A DNA stretch of 22,829 bases, from contig VBGO01000101.1 of assembly GCA_005882525.1 (NCBI GenBank), positions 1 to 22,829 of the forward strand. The letters are read 5' to 3'. Source of the DNA: Chloroflexota bacterium. GTDB lineage: Bacteria > Chloroflexota > Dormibacteria > CF-121. Under the pieces are notes generated by a model. It ran no database searches. It was not told the DNA's origin and saw only the letters and a program-made list of their open reading frames with translations. Shown one piece after another: positions 7,303-13,385 of the stretch; within the stretch, counting starts at the first letter, position 1, and the number at the start of each line of letters is the position of its first letter. The position numbers and the translations under genes are program-made.

Positions 7303-7890
7303 GTGAGCCGTCTCAGCGACGTCCAGTTCAGCCGCTTTACGGAGACGGAGGTGGCCAAGCTGCTCACCTTCTGCAGCCGGGGCCTGCTCGAAGTGATGGT
7401 GCCGATGTCCGACGATGAGCGGCGGGACCTCGAAACCCACCTCAAGGAGCACTTCGGCGTGAGCTACGCGATGCAGGTCAAGGCGGCTCGGGTCCTTTAC
7501 CAACACGGTCGGATCAGTCGGCTGCAGAAGCGATTCGTCGTCAAGCGACAGCGGCTGATCGAAGACCTGTTCTTCTGGTATTTCTTCGGGTTCATGGACC
7601 TCAAGACGGCGGCGTTCCGTGCCCCTGTCTTCCTGGTGCCCTCGCATGTCGTCCACGCGGAGGCGGTCCACCAGGTTCACGGCAATATCGTCGAGTTCAA
7701 CTTCGTGGCCAGCATGGACCCGTCGTCGAAAGACCGGTGGCGCCCTTACGCCTGCGATCCGGCGGAGGTCGCGGGCCGTGTCGTGAAGTTCCTGCGCGCC
7801 CACGAGGGCCACCGGCGGGCGGCCATGAGTGGCATCGCGGGCTCGATCATCGCCGAGCCGGGAACGATCCTGGTGGCACGGGCGGCCTGA
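7303..7890 (+). CDS. Unrecognised 195-residue protein
   Basis: I do not recognise this family. The start is taken at the GTG at 7303, just beyond the opposite-strand membrane gene; the frame is open further upstream but reads non-protein-like sequence there. The product is soluble, mixed helix/strand, with a Lys/Arg-rich middle ('QHGRISRLQKRFVVKRQRLIEDL') and an aromatic patch (LFFWYFFGFMDL). There is no signal peptide. It ends 64 bases before the SnoaL-like gene. Coding is supported by the length of a conserved-looking frame and by the lack of a better alternative on the other strand. Confidence 0.6.
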   Translation: MSRLSDVQFSRFTETEVAKLLTFCSRGLLEVMVPMSDDERRDLETHLKEHFGVSYAMQVKAARVLYQHGRISRLQKRFVVKRQRLIEDLFFWYFFGFMDLKTAAFRAPVFLVPSHVVHAEAVHQVHGNIVEFNFVASMDPSSKDRWRPYACDPAEVAGRVVKFLRAHEGHRRAAMSGIAGSIIAEPGTILVARAA

Positions 7891-7907
7891 ACGCCTGCCG
7901 AACGCCC

Positions 7908-7935
7908 TTGACGCGACGCGAGTCGTACGTAAGGA
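7908..7935 (+). promoter_or_regulatory. Weak candidate promoter before the SnoaL-like gene
   Basis: TTGACG (7908-7913), a 16-base spacer and TAAGGA (7930-7935) lie in the gap between the unrecognised gene and the ATG at 7955. The -35 is good and the -10 poor. Confidence 0.25.
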
Positions 7936-7954
7936 TGGCACGGAGAGGGGATCG

Positions 7955-8323
7955 ATGCCGCCCAGCGAGCACAAGCGTGTCTTTCGTCGCCTGGTCCAGG
8001 AGGCTTTCAATGACGGCCGCCTGGCCATCCTCGGCGAGCTGCTGACGACGGACTTCGTCGACCACTCGCCGTGCCGGCTGGTGGGCGGAACGGAAGCCCT
8101 GCGGGAGCGGATCGTGTTGCTCCGCCACGCGATTCCGGATCTGCAGGTTCGGGTCGATGACCTCGCGGCCGCCGGTGATATGACCTGGGGGTCGATCACG
8201 GTTTGTGGCTCCGGCCTGCGCTTCAGCCAGACCGACACCTGCCGCTATGTGGACGGGCGGATCGCGGAGTACTGGAGCGAGACCGCCGACCTGATGGAAC
8301 AACTGGGGATCACCGTTACCTAG
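7955..8323 (+). CDS. SnoaL-like (NTF2-fold) polyketide-cyclase/ester-cyclase family protein
   Basis: A 122-residue protein. The ATG at 7955 has GAGAGGGG just upstream. The pattern 'F..LVQEAFNDGRLAILGELLTTDFVDHSP...GTEALRERIVLLRHAIPDLQVRVDDLAAAGD...GRIAEYWSETADLMEQLGI' is that of the SnoaL-like ester-cyclase group of the NTF2 fold. This group includes true polyketide cyclases, but most bacterial members have unknown substrates. The conserved His in 'VDHSP' (residue 37) and the Trp-Ser-Glu near the end are present. No polyketide synthase is nearby, so biosynthesis of a polyketide is not implied. Confidence 0.8.
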   Translation: MPPSEHKRVFRRLVQEAFNDGRLAILGELLTTDFVDHSPCRLVGGTEALRERIVLLRHAIPDLQVRVDDLAAAGDMTWGSITVCGSGLRFSQTDTCRYVDGRIAEYWSETADLMEQLGITVT

Positions 8324-8340
8324 CCGATTCGAGCTCTCGC

Positions 8341-8370
8341 TTGACCGGGCGGCCGGCCGGCAACTAGACT
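8341..8370 (+). promoter_or_regulatory. Likely sigma-70-type promoter of the DUF4395/thioredoxin unit
   Basis: TTGACC (8341-8346), 18-base spacer, TAGACT (8365-8370). The start of transcription would be near 8377, in the gap after the SnoaL-like gene and upstream of the DUF4395 gene. Confidence 0.5.
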
Positions 8371-8474
8371 GGCGATCTCGGATTGTTGAGTTTGTCGATC
8401 GACTGAATCAACTATGCCACAGCATCGAGACACCCCTCTACGATCGCACGGCGCGCAAAGCGCACCAATGGAGC

Positions 8475-8864
8475 ATGGTTGTGCTGGTCGCCGCCGGCCT
8501 GATCCTGCAGGGAATCCCGGGCGTGCTGTTCCTGACCCTCGCCGGCATCATCATGCTGGCCGGCCGGTTGTGGTGGCCGGCCGACGTGGTCCGGCAACTG
8601 GTCTGGCGGGTCCTCGAGCCCGCCGGGATCCTCAAGCGTGACGACGTCCACGAGGATCACGAGACCCGACGGATCGCGCGGACGATCGGTGGTGCCGTCT
8701 GGCTGCTGGCGGCCGCGTCGCTGCTAGCCGGCAATCCGGTCCTGGCCTGGGTGCTCACCCTTCCGATCGCGGTCATGGTCGCGCTGGATGCGAGCGTCGA
8801 CTTCTGCGCCCTGTGCTTCGTGATGGCGCAGCTGGACCGGCGCGGCATCCTTCACCGGGCCTGA
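8475..8864 (+). CDS. DUF4395 membrane protein
   Basis: 129 residues from the ATG at 8475. There are four hydrophobic segments and a cysteine pair in the last one ('DFCALCFVMAQL'), as in DUF4395 proteins, which are typically encoded beside membrane thioredoxins. The start is doubtful. The same frame reads a protein-like 'RLNQLCHSIETPLYDRTARK' and 'AHQWS' immediately upstream of this ATG but offers no ATG, GTG or TTG there. Either a rare start such as ATT at 8382 is used or a base has been lost. The stop is one base before the thioredoxin ATG, so the two form an operon. The likely role is a membrane partner in thiol redox handling, but this is inference. Confidence 0.8.
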   Translation: MVVLVAAGLILQGIPGVLFLTLAGIIMLAGRLWWPADVVRQLVWRVLEPAGILKRDDVHEDHETRRIARTIGGAVWLLAAASLLAGNPVLAWVLTLPIAVMVALDASVDFCALCFVMAQLDRRGILHRA

Positions 8865-8865
8865 G

Positions 8866-9309
8866 ATGGTCGAGCGCGCGGTCGTTCTCGCGGTCGCGGC
8901 GGTCGCCGTCGCGGCGACCGTGATCCTCGCGCGCTGGTGGTCGCGTCGTGGCCTTTCGGGCTTGCGGACGGCGCCGGCGGAAGGTCTGTGGACCGCCCTT
9001 GGCGCCTCGCCCGACGGCCGCCCCTCCTTGGTCGTCTTTTCAACCCCGAGCTGCACCGCCTGCCGGACCGCCCAGCATCCGGCGATTGAAACCATCGAGG
9101 CGACCTACGGCCCCGCGCTTCGCGTCTTGCACGTCGATCTATCGCGGCAGCCGGCCGCCGCGGCGGCGTTCAGGGTCCTGACCGCCCCGTCCACGGCGCT
9201 GTTGACCCGTGATGGGCGGCTGGGGAGCTTCAACCACGGCTTTGCTCCTGCCGACCGGCTTTCGGCGCAGCTCAGCGCGCTCGGCGCTTCGCCAGCGTCG
9301 CCGCGGTAA
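8866..9309 (+). CDS. Membrane-anchored thioredoxin-like protein
   Basis: 147 residues. An N-terminal membrane anchor (residues 4-23, VERAVVLAVAAVAVAATVIL) is followed by WW and Arg residues, placing the C-terminal domain probably outside the membrane. The thioredoxin fold shows FSTPSCTACRTAQHPA with the redox pair C63-T-A-C66 and the cis-proline loop 'TAPST' (P108). It would reduce or shuttle disulfides. It starts one base after DUF4395, a pairing common in GC-rich bacteria. Its last 38 bases overlap the convergent thioesterase gene. Confidence 0.88.
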   Translation: MVERAVVLAVAAVAVAATVILARWWSRRGLSGLRTAPAEGLWTALGASPDGRPSLVVFSTPSCTACRTAQHPAIETIEATYGPALRVLHVDLSRQPAAAAAFRVLTAPSTALLTRDGRLGSFNHGFAPADRLSAQLSALGASPASPR

Positions 9310-9736
9310 CCGCGGCCGCCAGGTCCACCAGCTCCCGAGGCGCCGCGGTCGGGCGGCCATCACTCAGGCGAACCCAGACCCACTCGGTCAGAACATCGGC
9401 CAGCAGGTTGTCGTCGGCGACGCGCCGGATGGTCGTTCGACGGACGCCACGCGCGCCTTTGACCAGCTCCACCTTGACCGTCAGCTCCACCTGATCGCCG
9501 TACACCGCCGGCTGGTGATAGATGATCTCGGTTCGGCGGATGACCCAGCCACCGCCGCGACGAGCCGACCAGTCTCGCCCGTAGCCCGCCGCCTCCGCGT
9601 GGGCGGTGGCGAGCTCCTCCGCCCAGCTGAGGTAGACGGCGTTGTTCACGTGACCCCGACTGTCCAGCTCGTAGCCCCGGACGGACCAGCGCAGGGTGAA
9701 CTCGAGCGGGTCTGCGGGGGGACGCTCGGTGCTCAC
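9272..9736 (-). CDS. Acyl-CoA thioesterase, 4HBT (hotdog) type
   Basis: 154 residues from the GTG at 9736. The hotdog signature 'RGYELDSRGHVNNAVYLSWAEE' (20-41) holds the catalytic Asp of the 4-hydroxybenzoyl-CoA-thioesterase/YbgC group (D25) and the G-H-V-N-N turn. The second half ('VIRRTEIIYHQPAVYGDQVELTVKV...') is the usual central helix-sheet continuation. It would hydrolyse acyl- or aroyl-CoA thioesters in the cytosol. A GAGGG sits almost on the start codon, so translation may be close to leaderless. It is divergent from the VOC gene with only 46 bases between, so the two share a promoter region. Confidence 0.85.
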   Translation of the reverse strand: MSTERPPADPLEFTLRWSVRGYELDSRGHVNNAVYLSWAEELATAHAEAAGYGRDWSARRGGGWVIRRTEIIYHQPAVYGDQVELTVKVELVKGARGVRRTTIRRVADDNLLADVLTEWVWVRLSDGRPTAAPRELVDLAAAVTAATLAKRRAR

Positions 9737-9782
9737 CCTCGTAGTTTGGCCGGTCGTGGCGAGCGCGACTATTCTGAACGAC

Positions 9783-10241
9783 ATGCAAGTCAAAGAGCTG
9801 GGACACCTGGTGCTGTACGTCCGCAACCTCGACCGCTCGCGCCGCTTCTATCGAGATCTGCTGGGCTGGAAGGAGATTCCCGTGCCACCGGACGAGGTCG
9901 GCTTTCCTGCTGCGGCGTTCTCCTCGGGCCGGACCCACCACGAGTTGCTCTTGATCGCGGTCGGGGAGGATGCGGCCCCCATCCCCCGGGGCCGACGGGT
10001 CGGGATGTACCACTTCGGCTTGAAGATCGGCGACACGGACGAGGAACTGCGCGACGCTCGCGATCAGCTGGTGGCCGCCGGAGCACGTCTGGTCGGCACG
10101 GCGGATCACACTGTCACCCACAGCCTCTATATCGAGGATCCGGACGGGAACGAGATCGAGCTGTACATCGACGTCCAGCCGGCCGTCTGGAAGGATGACC
10201 CGGCGGCGATCTTCGCCCAGCCTCGCCCGCTTCGCCTCTAG
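9783..10241 (+). CDS. VOC-family (glyoxalase/extradiol dioxygenase fold) metalloprotein
   Basis: 152 residues from the ATG at 9783. Two beta-alpha-beta-beta-beta modules are visible: 'GHLVLYVRNLDRSRRFYRDLLGW' opens the first, 'MYHFGLKIGDTDEELRDARDQL' the second. The four expected metal ligands are in place: H8, E54 (HHELLLI), H77 and E126 (DGNEIELYID). Enzymes of this fold include glyoxalase I, extradiol dioxygenases and fosfomycin-type resistance proteins; the sequence resembles the catechol-2,3-dioxygenase-like subset, with unknown substrate. The C-terminal 20 residues ('VWKDDPAAIFAQPRPLRL') are a tail seen in that subset. Confidence 0.85.
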   Translation: MQVKELGHLVLYVRNLDRSRRFYRDLLGWKEIPVPPDEVGFPAAAFSSGRTHHELLLIAVGEDAAPIPRGRRVGMYHFGLKIGDTDEELRDARDQLVAAGARLVGTADHTVTHSLYIEDPDGNEIELYIDVQPAVWKDDPAAIFAQPRPLRL

Positions 10242-10246
10242 GTCAG

Positions 10247-10588
10247 ATGCCGCAAGCTCGCCCCCCGGTGCGCCGTTCCATCAGGGTGAGCGGGGCGAAC
10301 CGTGCCGACCGGGTGGAGTCCGTACTGCGCCAGGCCGATGCCACCTTCGAAGACTGGTTTCGGCGGGCGACGAAGCGGAGCGCCGGCGTTGCCCGTCGCC
10401 AGGTTGACAACCTCCAGGCTGGCCTGAAGAAGCTCAGCGCCGGGCTGGGCCAGCTCGAGCACGACCACCCAATAACGACCGTAGCCCCCAGGGCCGCATC
10501 GGAGAAAACCACGACAGGCAAGCGCCGGCCGCGTCTCACGATCGCCCGTAAGCCGTCCGCTGCCCGAAAGCGAAAGAAAACCGCGTAA
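10247..10588 (+). CDS. Small basic helical protein, unknown
   Basis: 113 residues, starting 6 bases after the VOC stop. It has an Arg-rich head, a central helical stretch ('ADATFEDWFRRATKRSAGVA' through 'LKKLSAGLGQLEHD') and a Lys/Arg-rich tail (KTTTGKRRPRLTIARKPSAA...RKKTA) of the kind found in small DNA-associated or histone-like proteins. I do not recognise the family. Opposite-strand frames also stay open here, but their composition is less protein-like. Confidence 0.5.
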   Translation: MPQARPPVRRSIRVSGANRADRVESVLRQADATFEDWFRRATKRSAGVARRQVDNLQAGLKKLSAGLGQLEHDHPITTVAPRAASEKTTTGKRRPRLTIARKPSAARKRKKTA

Positions 10589-10610
10589 CGACGCCGGCTC
10601 ATCGCCGAGG

Positions 10611-10823
10611 TCAGATGAGGTGGTTCTCGATGGCGTATCGGGTGGCGGCACTCCGCGATTTGATGCCCAACTTCGCGTAGATGGATCGCAGGTGGGCGTC
10701 GACGGTGCGGGTGCTGACGCCAAGCTGCTCGGCTAGCTGCCGGTTGGTCAGGCCACTCGTGACCAGCCGCAGAATCTCGACCTCGCGCGTGGTGAGGCCA
10801 TTGATCCGGGGACTCCTAGGCAC
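10611..10823 (-). CDS. Stand-alone LuxR-type HTH DNA-binding protein
   Basis: 70 residues from a GTG at 10823; the frame is closed by a TGA about 45 bases upstream, so no receiver or sensor domain precedes it. Residues 8-66 are a complete GerE/LuxR helix-turn-helix: 'GLTTREVEILRLVTSGLTNRQLAEQLGVSTRTVDAHLRSIYAKLGIKSR', with the conserved E-V-L...T/N...A-x-x-L-x-x-S-x-x-T-V-x-x-H pattern. GerE of Bacillus is of the same one-domain type. It is transcribed away from the DcmR-like regulator, sharing a 136-base control region. Confidence 0.85.
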   Translation of the reverse strand: MPRSPRINGLTTREVEILRLVTSGLTNRQLAEQLGVSTRTVDAHLRSIYAKLGIKSRSAATRYAIENHLI

Positions 10824-10890
10824 AGCGACGTATAACAGAAGGGGTACGCCACGTTTCCGTCGTCAACGGAGCCGATTGCGCTCTCCAATA

Positions 10891-10912
10891 TGACTGTGAG
10901 ATCGTGTAGTCA
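10891..10912. promoter_or_regulatory. Inverted repeat in the divergent regulator region
   Basis: TGACT (10891-10895) and AGTCA (10908-10912) are inverted with a 12-base spacer, between the LuxR-type HTH and the DcmR-like genes. It could be an operator for either regulator. The arms are short. Confidence 0.3.
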
Positions 10913-10928
10913 CCCACGGCAGGCATCC

Positions 10929-10946
10929 ACTGCTTATCATAGCAGT
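10929..10946. promoter_or_regulatory. Candidate operator: ACTGCT-N6-AGCAGT
   Basis: A perfect 6-bp inverted repeat with spacer TATCAT, ending 13 bases before the start codon of the DcmR-like regulator. The position fits an autoregulatory site of the helix-turn-helix regulator. Confidence 0.4.
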
Positions 10947-10959
10947 CACAGAGAGCGTA

Positions 10960-11703
10960 TTGAGCGATAAGTTGCTCACCACGCGCGAGGCCGCCCGGTT
11001 TCTACGGGCGAGCGAGGCGTCGCTGCGCCGCTGGTCCGACGCCGGCCTGCTCCCGGCGAGCCGGGTCGGGCGGCGCCGCGCGCGCCGGTTCAAGGAGGAG
11101 GATCTGCTGCGCTTCATGGGACCGAGCCAGGGCGGGCCGTCGCCGGCCATTACCGGGCTGCCACGCGTCATCGCCCTGGAAGGCATGGCGGTCGCCCTGG
11201 GGAGTCATCTGGGGAGCTACTTCAGCAGCGACGCCGGCCGTCTTCGCCTGGGTTTACCGTTCCTGCGCGACGGCATTCGGGCCAGCCAGCCGTGCGTGCT
11301 GTACGCGCTGCCGGACGCACAAGACCAGTACGTCCGGGCGCTGCAGCGAGAGGGCATCGACGTCGAGGCTGCTGTGCGCGACGGGCTGCTGAGAATGCTC
11401 GCCTTCGGCTCCGTCACACCCGAGGAATTCGTCGCCCACCTCGAACGCGTCTTTGTCGATGTCATGCGGCAGCGGCCAGGACCGCTCCGCTTCCTGGGCG
11501 AGCCGGTCGCGGCCTTGAGGAGCCTTTCGTCGGTGGAAGCCTTTCTCAGTATGGAGCAGCATTGCTCCCCCCTCGCCAAACGGTTTCCGATGGTCATGCT
11601 CTGCGCCTATGACGTGCGGGAGTTTGACGGGCAGACCGTTCTGGAGACTCTCAAGCTGCACTACGACACCTTCGCGCACGAGCTCGGGTCCTTCCTGAGC
11701 TGA
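10960..11703 (+). CDS. DcmR-like regulator: MerR/excisionase-type HTH plus MEDS sensory domain
   Basis: 247 residues from a TTG at 10960 (GAGAG upstream). Residues 1-55 are a helix-turn-helix of the excisionase/MerR class ('LLTTREAARFLRASEASLRRWSDAGLLPASRVGRRRARRFKEEDLLRFM'). Residues about 85-245 fit the MEDS domain (methanogen/methylotroph DcmR sensory domain, PF14417): 'GSHLGSYFSSDAGRLRLGLPFLRDGIRASQPCVLYALPDAQ', then '...GLLRMLAFGS...RFLGEPVAAL...', and the closing 'MLCAYDVREFDGQTVLETLKLHYDTF'. DcmR controls dichloromethane dehalogenase in methylotrophs, but most MEDS proteins have unknown ligands. No dehalogenase is nearby. The next gene, an EamA exporter, follows 13 bases later and may be its target. 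Confidence 0.85.
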   Translation: MSDKLLTTREAARFLRASEASLRRWSDAGLLPASRVGRRRARRFKEEDLLRFMGPSQGGPSPAITGLPRVIALEGMAVALGSHLGSYFSSDAGRLRLGLPFLRDGIRASQPCVLYALPDAQDQYVRALQREGIDVEAAVRDGLLRMLAFGSVTPEEFVAHLERVFVDVMRQRPGPLRFLGEPVAALRSLSSVEAFLSMEQHCSPLAKRFPMVMLCAYDVREFDGQTVLETLKLHYDTFAHELGSFLS

Positions 11704-11716
11704 CGCGCCCCACCCG

Positions 11717-12589
11717 ATGCAGGCGCTGAGACCGCTCCACGGCCGCATCCCCGCGCCGCTGTACGCGCTCGGCTCAATCGCTTCGGTCCAGCTGGGGGCG
11801 ACCGTCGCCCGGCATGCCTTCGCATTCCTCGGCCCGGCCGGAACCGTCTTCCTTCGAGTGGTATTCGGCGCTGGCATCTTGCTGGCCTTCGCCCGCCCCC
11901 GGTGGCCGCGATTCGATGCGCGGCAGTGGCGGTCGATCGTGCTCTTCGGGTTGATCGTTGCGGCGATGAACCTGTGCTTCTACCAGGCGATTGCGCGCAT
12001 CCCGCTCGGCGTTGCGGTCACGATTGAATTCCTCGGCCCGCTCGGCGTCGCGATCGCGGGATCGCGCCGAGCCCTCGATTTCGCCTGGGCGGCGATGGCC
12101 GCGGCGGGGGTGGCGATGCTGTCCTTCGGCGGTGGGAACGTGACCATCGCGGGCGTGCTCTTTGCCCTCGGCGCCGCCGCCGGCTGGGCAGCCTATATCG
12201 TGATCAGCCAGCGTGTGGGGCAACTGGTGCCCGGGCCTGATGGCCTCGCCTTCGCGCTTGCGGTGGGCGGGCTCGCACTCCTGCCCTTCGGCATCGCGGG
12301 TGCCGGTTCCCGGCTCCTTGATCCAGGCAACCTCGCCGTGGGCCTGGAAGTCGCCATCCTGTCGTCGGCCGTTCCCTTCTCGCTCGAATTCGCCGCGCTG
12401 CGTCGACTATCGACTCAGGTCTTCGGCATCCTGATGAGCCTCGAGCCGGCGATGGGCGCGGCCGCCGGCTTTTTCTTCCTGGGCCAGTTGCTGTCGTGGC
12501 GCGATTTGATCGCCATCGCCCTCGTGATGGTCGCCAGCGCCGGCGCCACCCGCACCGCCCGCGGGCCGGCGGCCGTCGAGGCCCCGTAA
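11717..12589 (+). CDS. EamA/DMT-family permease, RhtA-like exporter
   Basis: 290 residues with ten hydrophobic segments arranged as two EamA repeats (about 10-135 and 150-275). 'YALGSIASVQLGATVARHAF', 'EFLGPLGVAIAGSR' and 'VPFSLEFAALRRLSTQVFGILMSLEPAMGAAAGFFFLGQ' closely follow the threonine/homoserine exporter RhtA subgroup. It would export small amphipathic metabolites or amino acids across the inner membrane; the exact substrate is unknown. It starts 13 bases after the DcmR-like gene, suggesting co-transcription. Confidence 0.88.
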   Translation: MQALRPLHGRIPAPLYALGSIASVQLGATVARHAFAFLGPAGTVFLRVVFGAGILLAFARPRWPRFDARQWRSIVLFGLIVAAMNLCFYQAIARIPLGVAVTIEFLGPLGVAIAGSRRALDFAWAAMAAAGVAMLSFGGGNVTIAGVLFALGAAAGWAAYIVISQRVGQLVPGPDGLAFALAVGGLALLPFGIAGAGSRLLDPGNLAVGLEVAILSSAVPFSLEFAALRRLSTQVFGILMSLEPAMGAAAGFFFLGQLLSWRDLIAIALVMVASAGATRTARGPAAVEAP

Positions 12590-12625
12590 CAACGACGTTT
12601 GACGAGCCCGAAAGGCGGGTACACT

Positions 12626-12910
12626 ATGAAGGACTTGCCAGCGAAGTTCGCTTCCCCATTCAACCCCGGTGAGCTGGTGCTACATACCACGCATGGCCTC
12701 AGCCGATACGCGGGAACCCGGCTGCTCGAGGCCACCGATGGGACCACGGCCCAGTATTTTCAGCTCGAGTATGCCGACGGCCATCGGGTCTTCGTCCCGG
12801 TCGAGCATGTCGAGCGCCTCAGCAAGTACCTAGGCGAAGAGGCTGCCCTGGCCCGGCTCACCACCGGGGAGCAGCGCTCACCCTACAGCCGCAGCCAGAA
12901 GCCGCAGTAG
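12626..12910 (+). CDS. Stand-alone CarD/TRCF RNA-polymerase-interaction (RID) domain protein
   Basis: 94 residues from the ATG at 12626, preceded by AAGGCGGG at a usable distance; a TTG at 12599 would add nine residues. Residues about 14-70 ('NPGELVLHTTHGLSRYAGTRLLE...YFQLEYADGHRVFVPVEHVERLSKYLG') match the CarD_TRCF RID fold that binds the RNA-polymerase beta subunit in CarD and Mfd. CarD has a further C-terminal helical domain that contacts promoter DNA; it is missing, and the last 24 residues are Ser/Gln-rich. It may be a transcription modulator that binds polymerase without DNA contact. Convergent with the coiled-coil gene, 10 bases apart. Confidence 0.78.
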   Translation: MKDLPAKFASPFNPGELVLHTTHGLSRYAGTRLLEATDGTTAQYFQLEYADGHRVFVPVEHVERLSKYLGEEAALARLTTGEQRSPYSRSQKPQ

Positions 12911-12921
12911 GCCGGCGGCCT
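12909..12921. terminator. Small GC hairpin between convergent genes
   Basis: AGGCC-GGC-GGCCT spans both stop codons of the RID-domain and coiled-coil genes. The 5-bp stem has no U run, so it is at best a weak bidirectional stop. Confidence 0.25.
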
Positions 12922-13385
12922 TACCGGCGTTTACTTTTCGCCGATCCGCCCTTTGACGCATCCGGTTCCCCCGGGGTTGCCTCGGCGCCCACGCCCTCGC
13001 CCTGGCTCGAGGTGGCCACCTCTCGCTGAATCTCGGCGTCATTGCGCTGGATAGACGCGCGCGAGCGTTGCAGTGAGGCCTCGGCTCGCTCTAACCGTAG
13101 CTCGGCGCGCTGCAGGACCTCCCGGCTTCGATCAATCGCCTCCTGTTGACGACGAACGACGTCGGGAACCGACTCCCGCAGAGAGCGCGCCCGGTCGTCG
13201 AGCCTCAGTTCCAGGGCTGCCAGCCGCTTTTCCTTCTCATCGAGTAGGAGGTCGCGGGCATCGCTCGTCGCTTCCCGTTGATCGGCGATGTCGTCCCGTT
13301 CGTCAGCGACTCGATCCCGCTCGTTGGCGATTCGCTCCCGCTCGTCCTCAGCCGATCCGCGCTGCGGTACCGCCGGCTCGTTCAT
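12921..13385 (-). CDS. Coiled-coil heptad-repeat protein, unknown function
   Basis: 154 residues, soluble and highly charged. Residues 15-49 are near-perfect seven-residue repeats (ERERIAN-ERDRVAD-ERDDIAD-QREATSD-ARDLLLD), and residues 95-121 repeat again (AELRLER-AEASLQR-SRASIQR-NDAEIQR). This predicts one or two long coiled coils. The last 30 residues are Gly/Ser/Lys-rich and probably disordered. 'ADERD'-type repeats are common in actinobacterial and chloroflexal proteins, often beside sensor domains. The start overlaps the stop of the S51-like fusion gene (ATGA), so the two products are made together, which suggests a scaffold or partner role. Confidence 0.7.
   Translation of the reverse strand: MNEPAVPQRGSAEDERERIANERDRVADERDDIADQREATSDARDLLLDEKEKRLAALELRLDDRARSLRESVPDVVRRQQEAIDRSREVLQRAELRLERAEASLQRSRASIQRNDAEIQREVATSSQGEGVGAEATPGEPDASKGGSAKSKRR

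Noticed and set aside
7045..8238. 397-codon minus-strand frame
   Set aside because: Only the last 66 or so codons look like a protein (two membrane helices). The rest is antisense to the unrecognised forward gene and to the SnoaL-like gene.
12598..12625. TTGACG...TACACT as a promoter for the RID-domain gene
   Set aside because: The spacer is 15 bases and the -10 touches the ATG, leaving no room for a transcript start before the codon.
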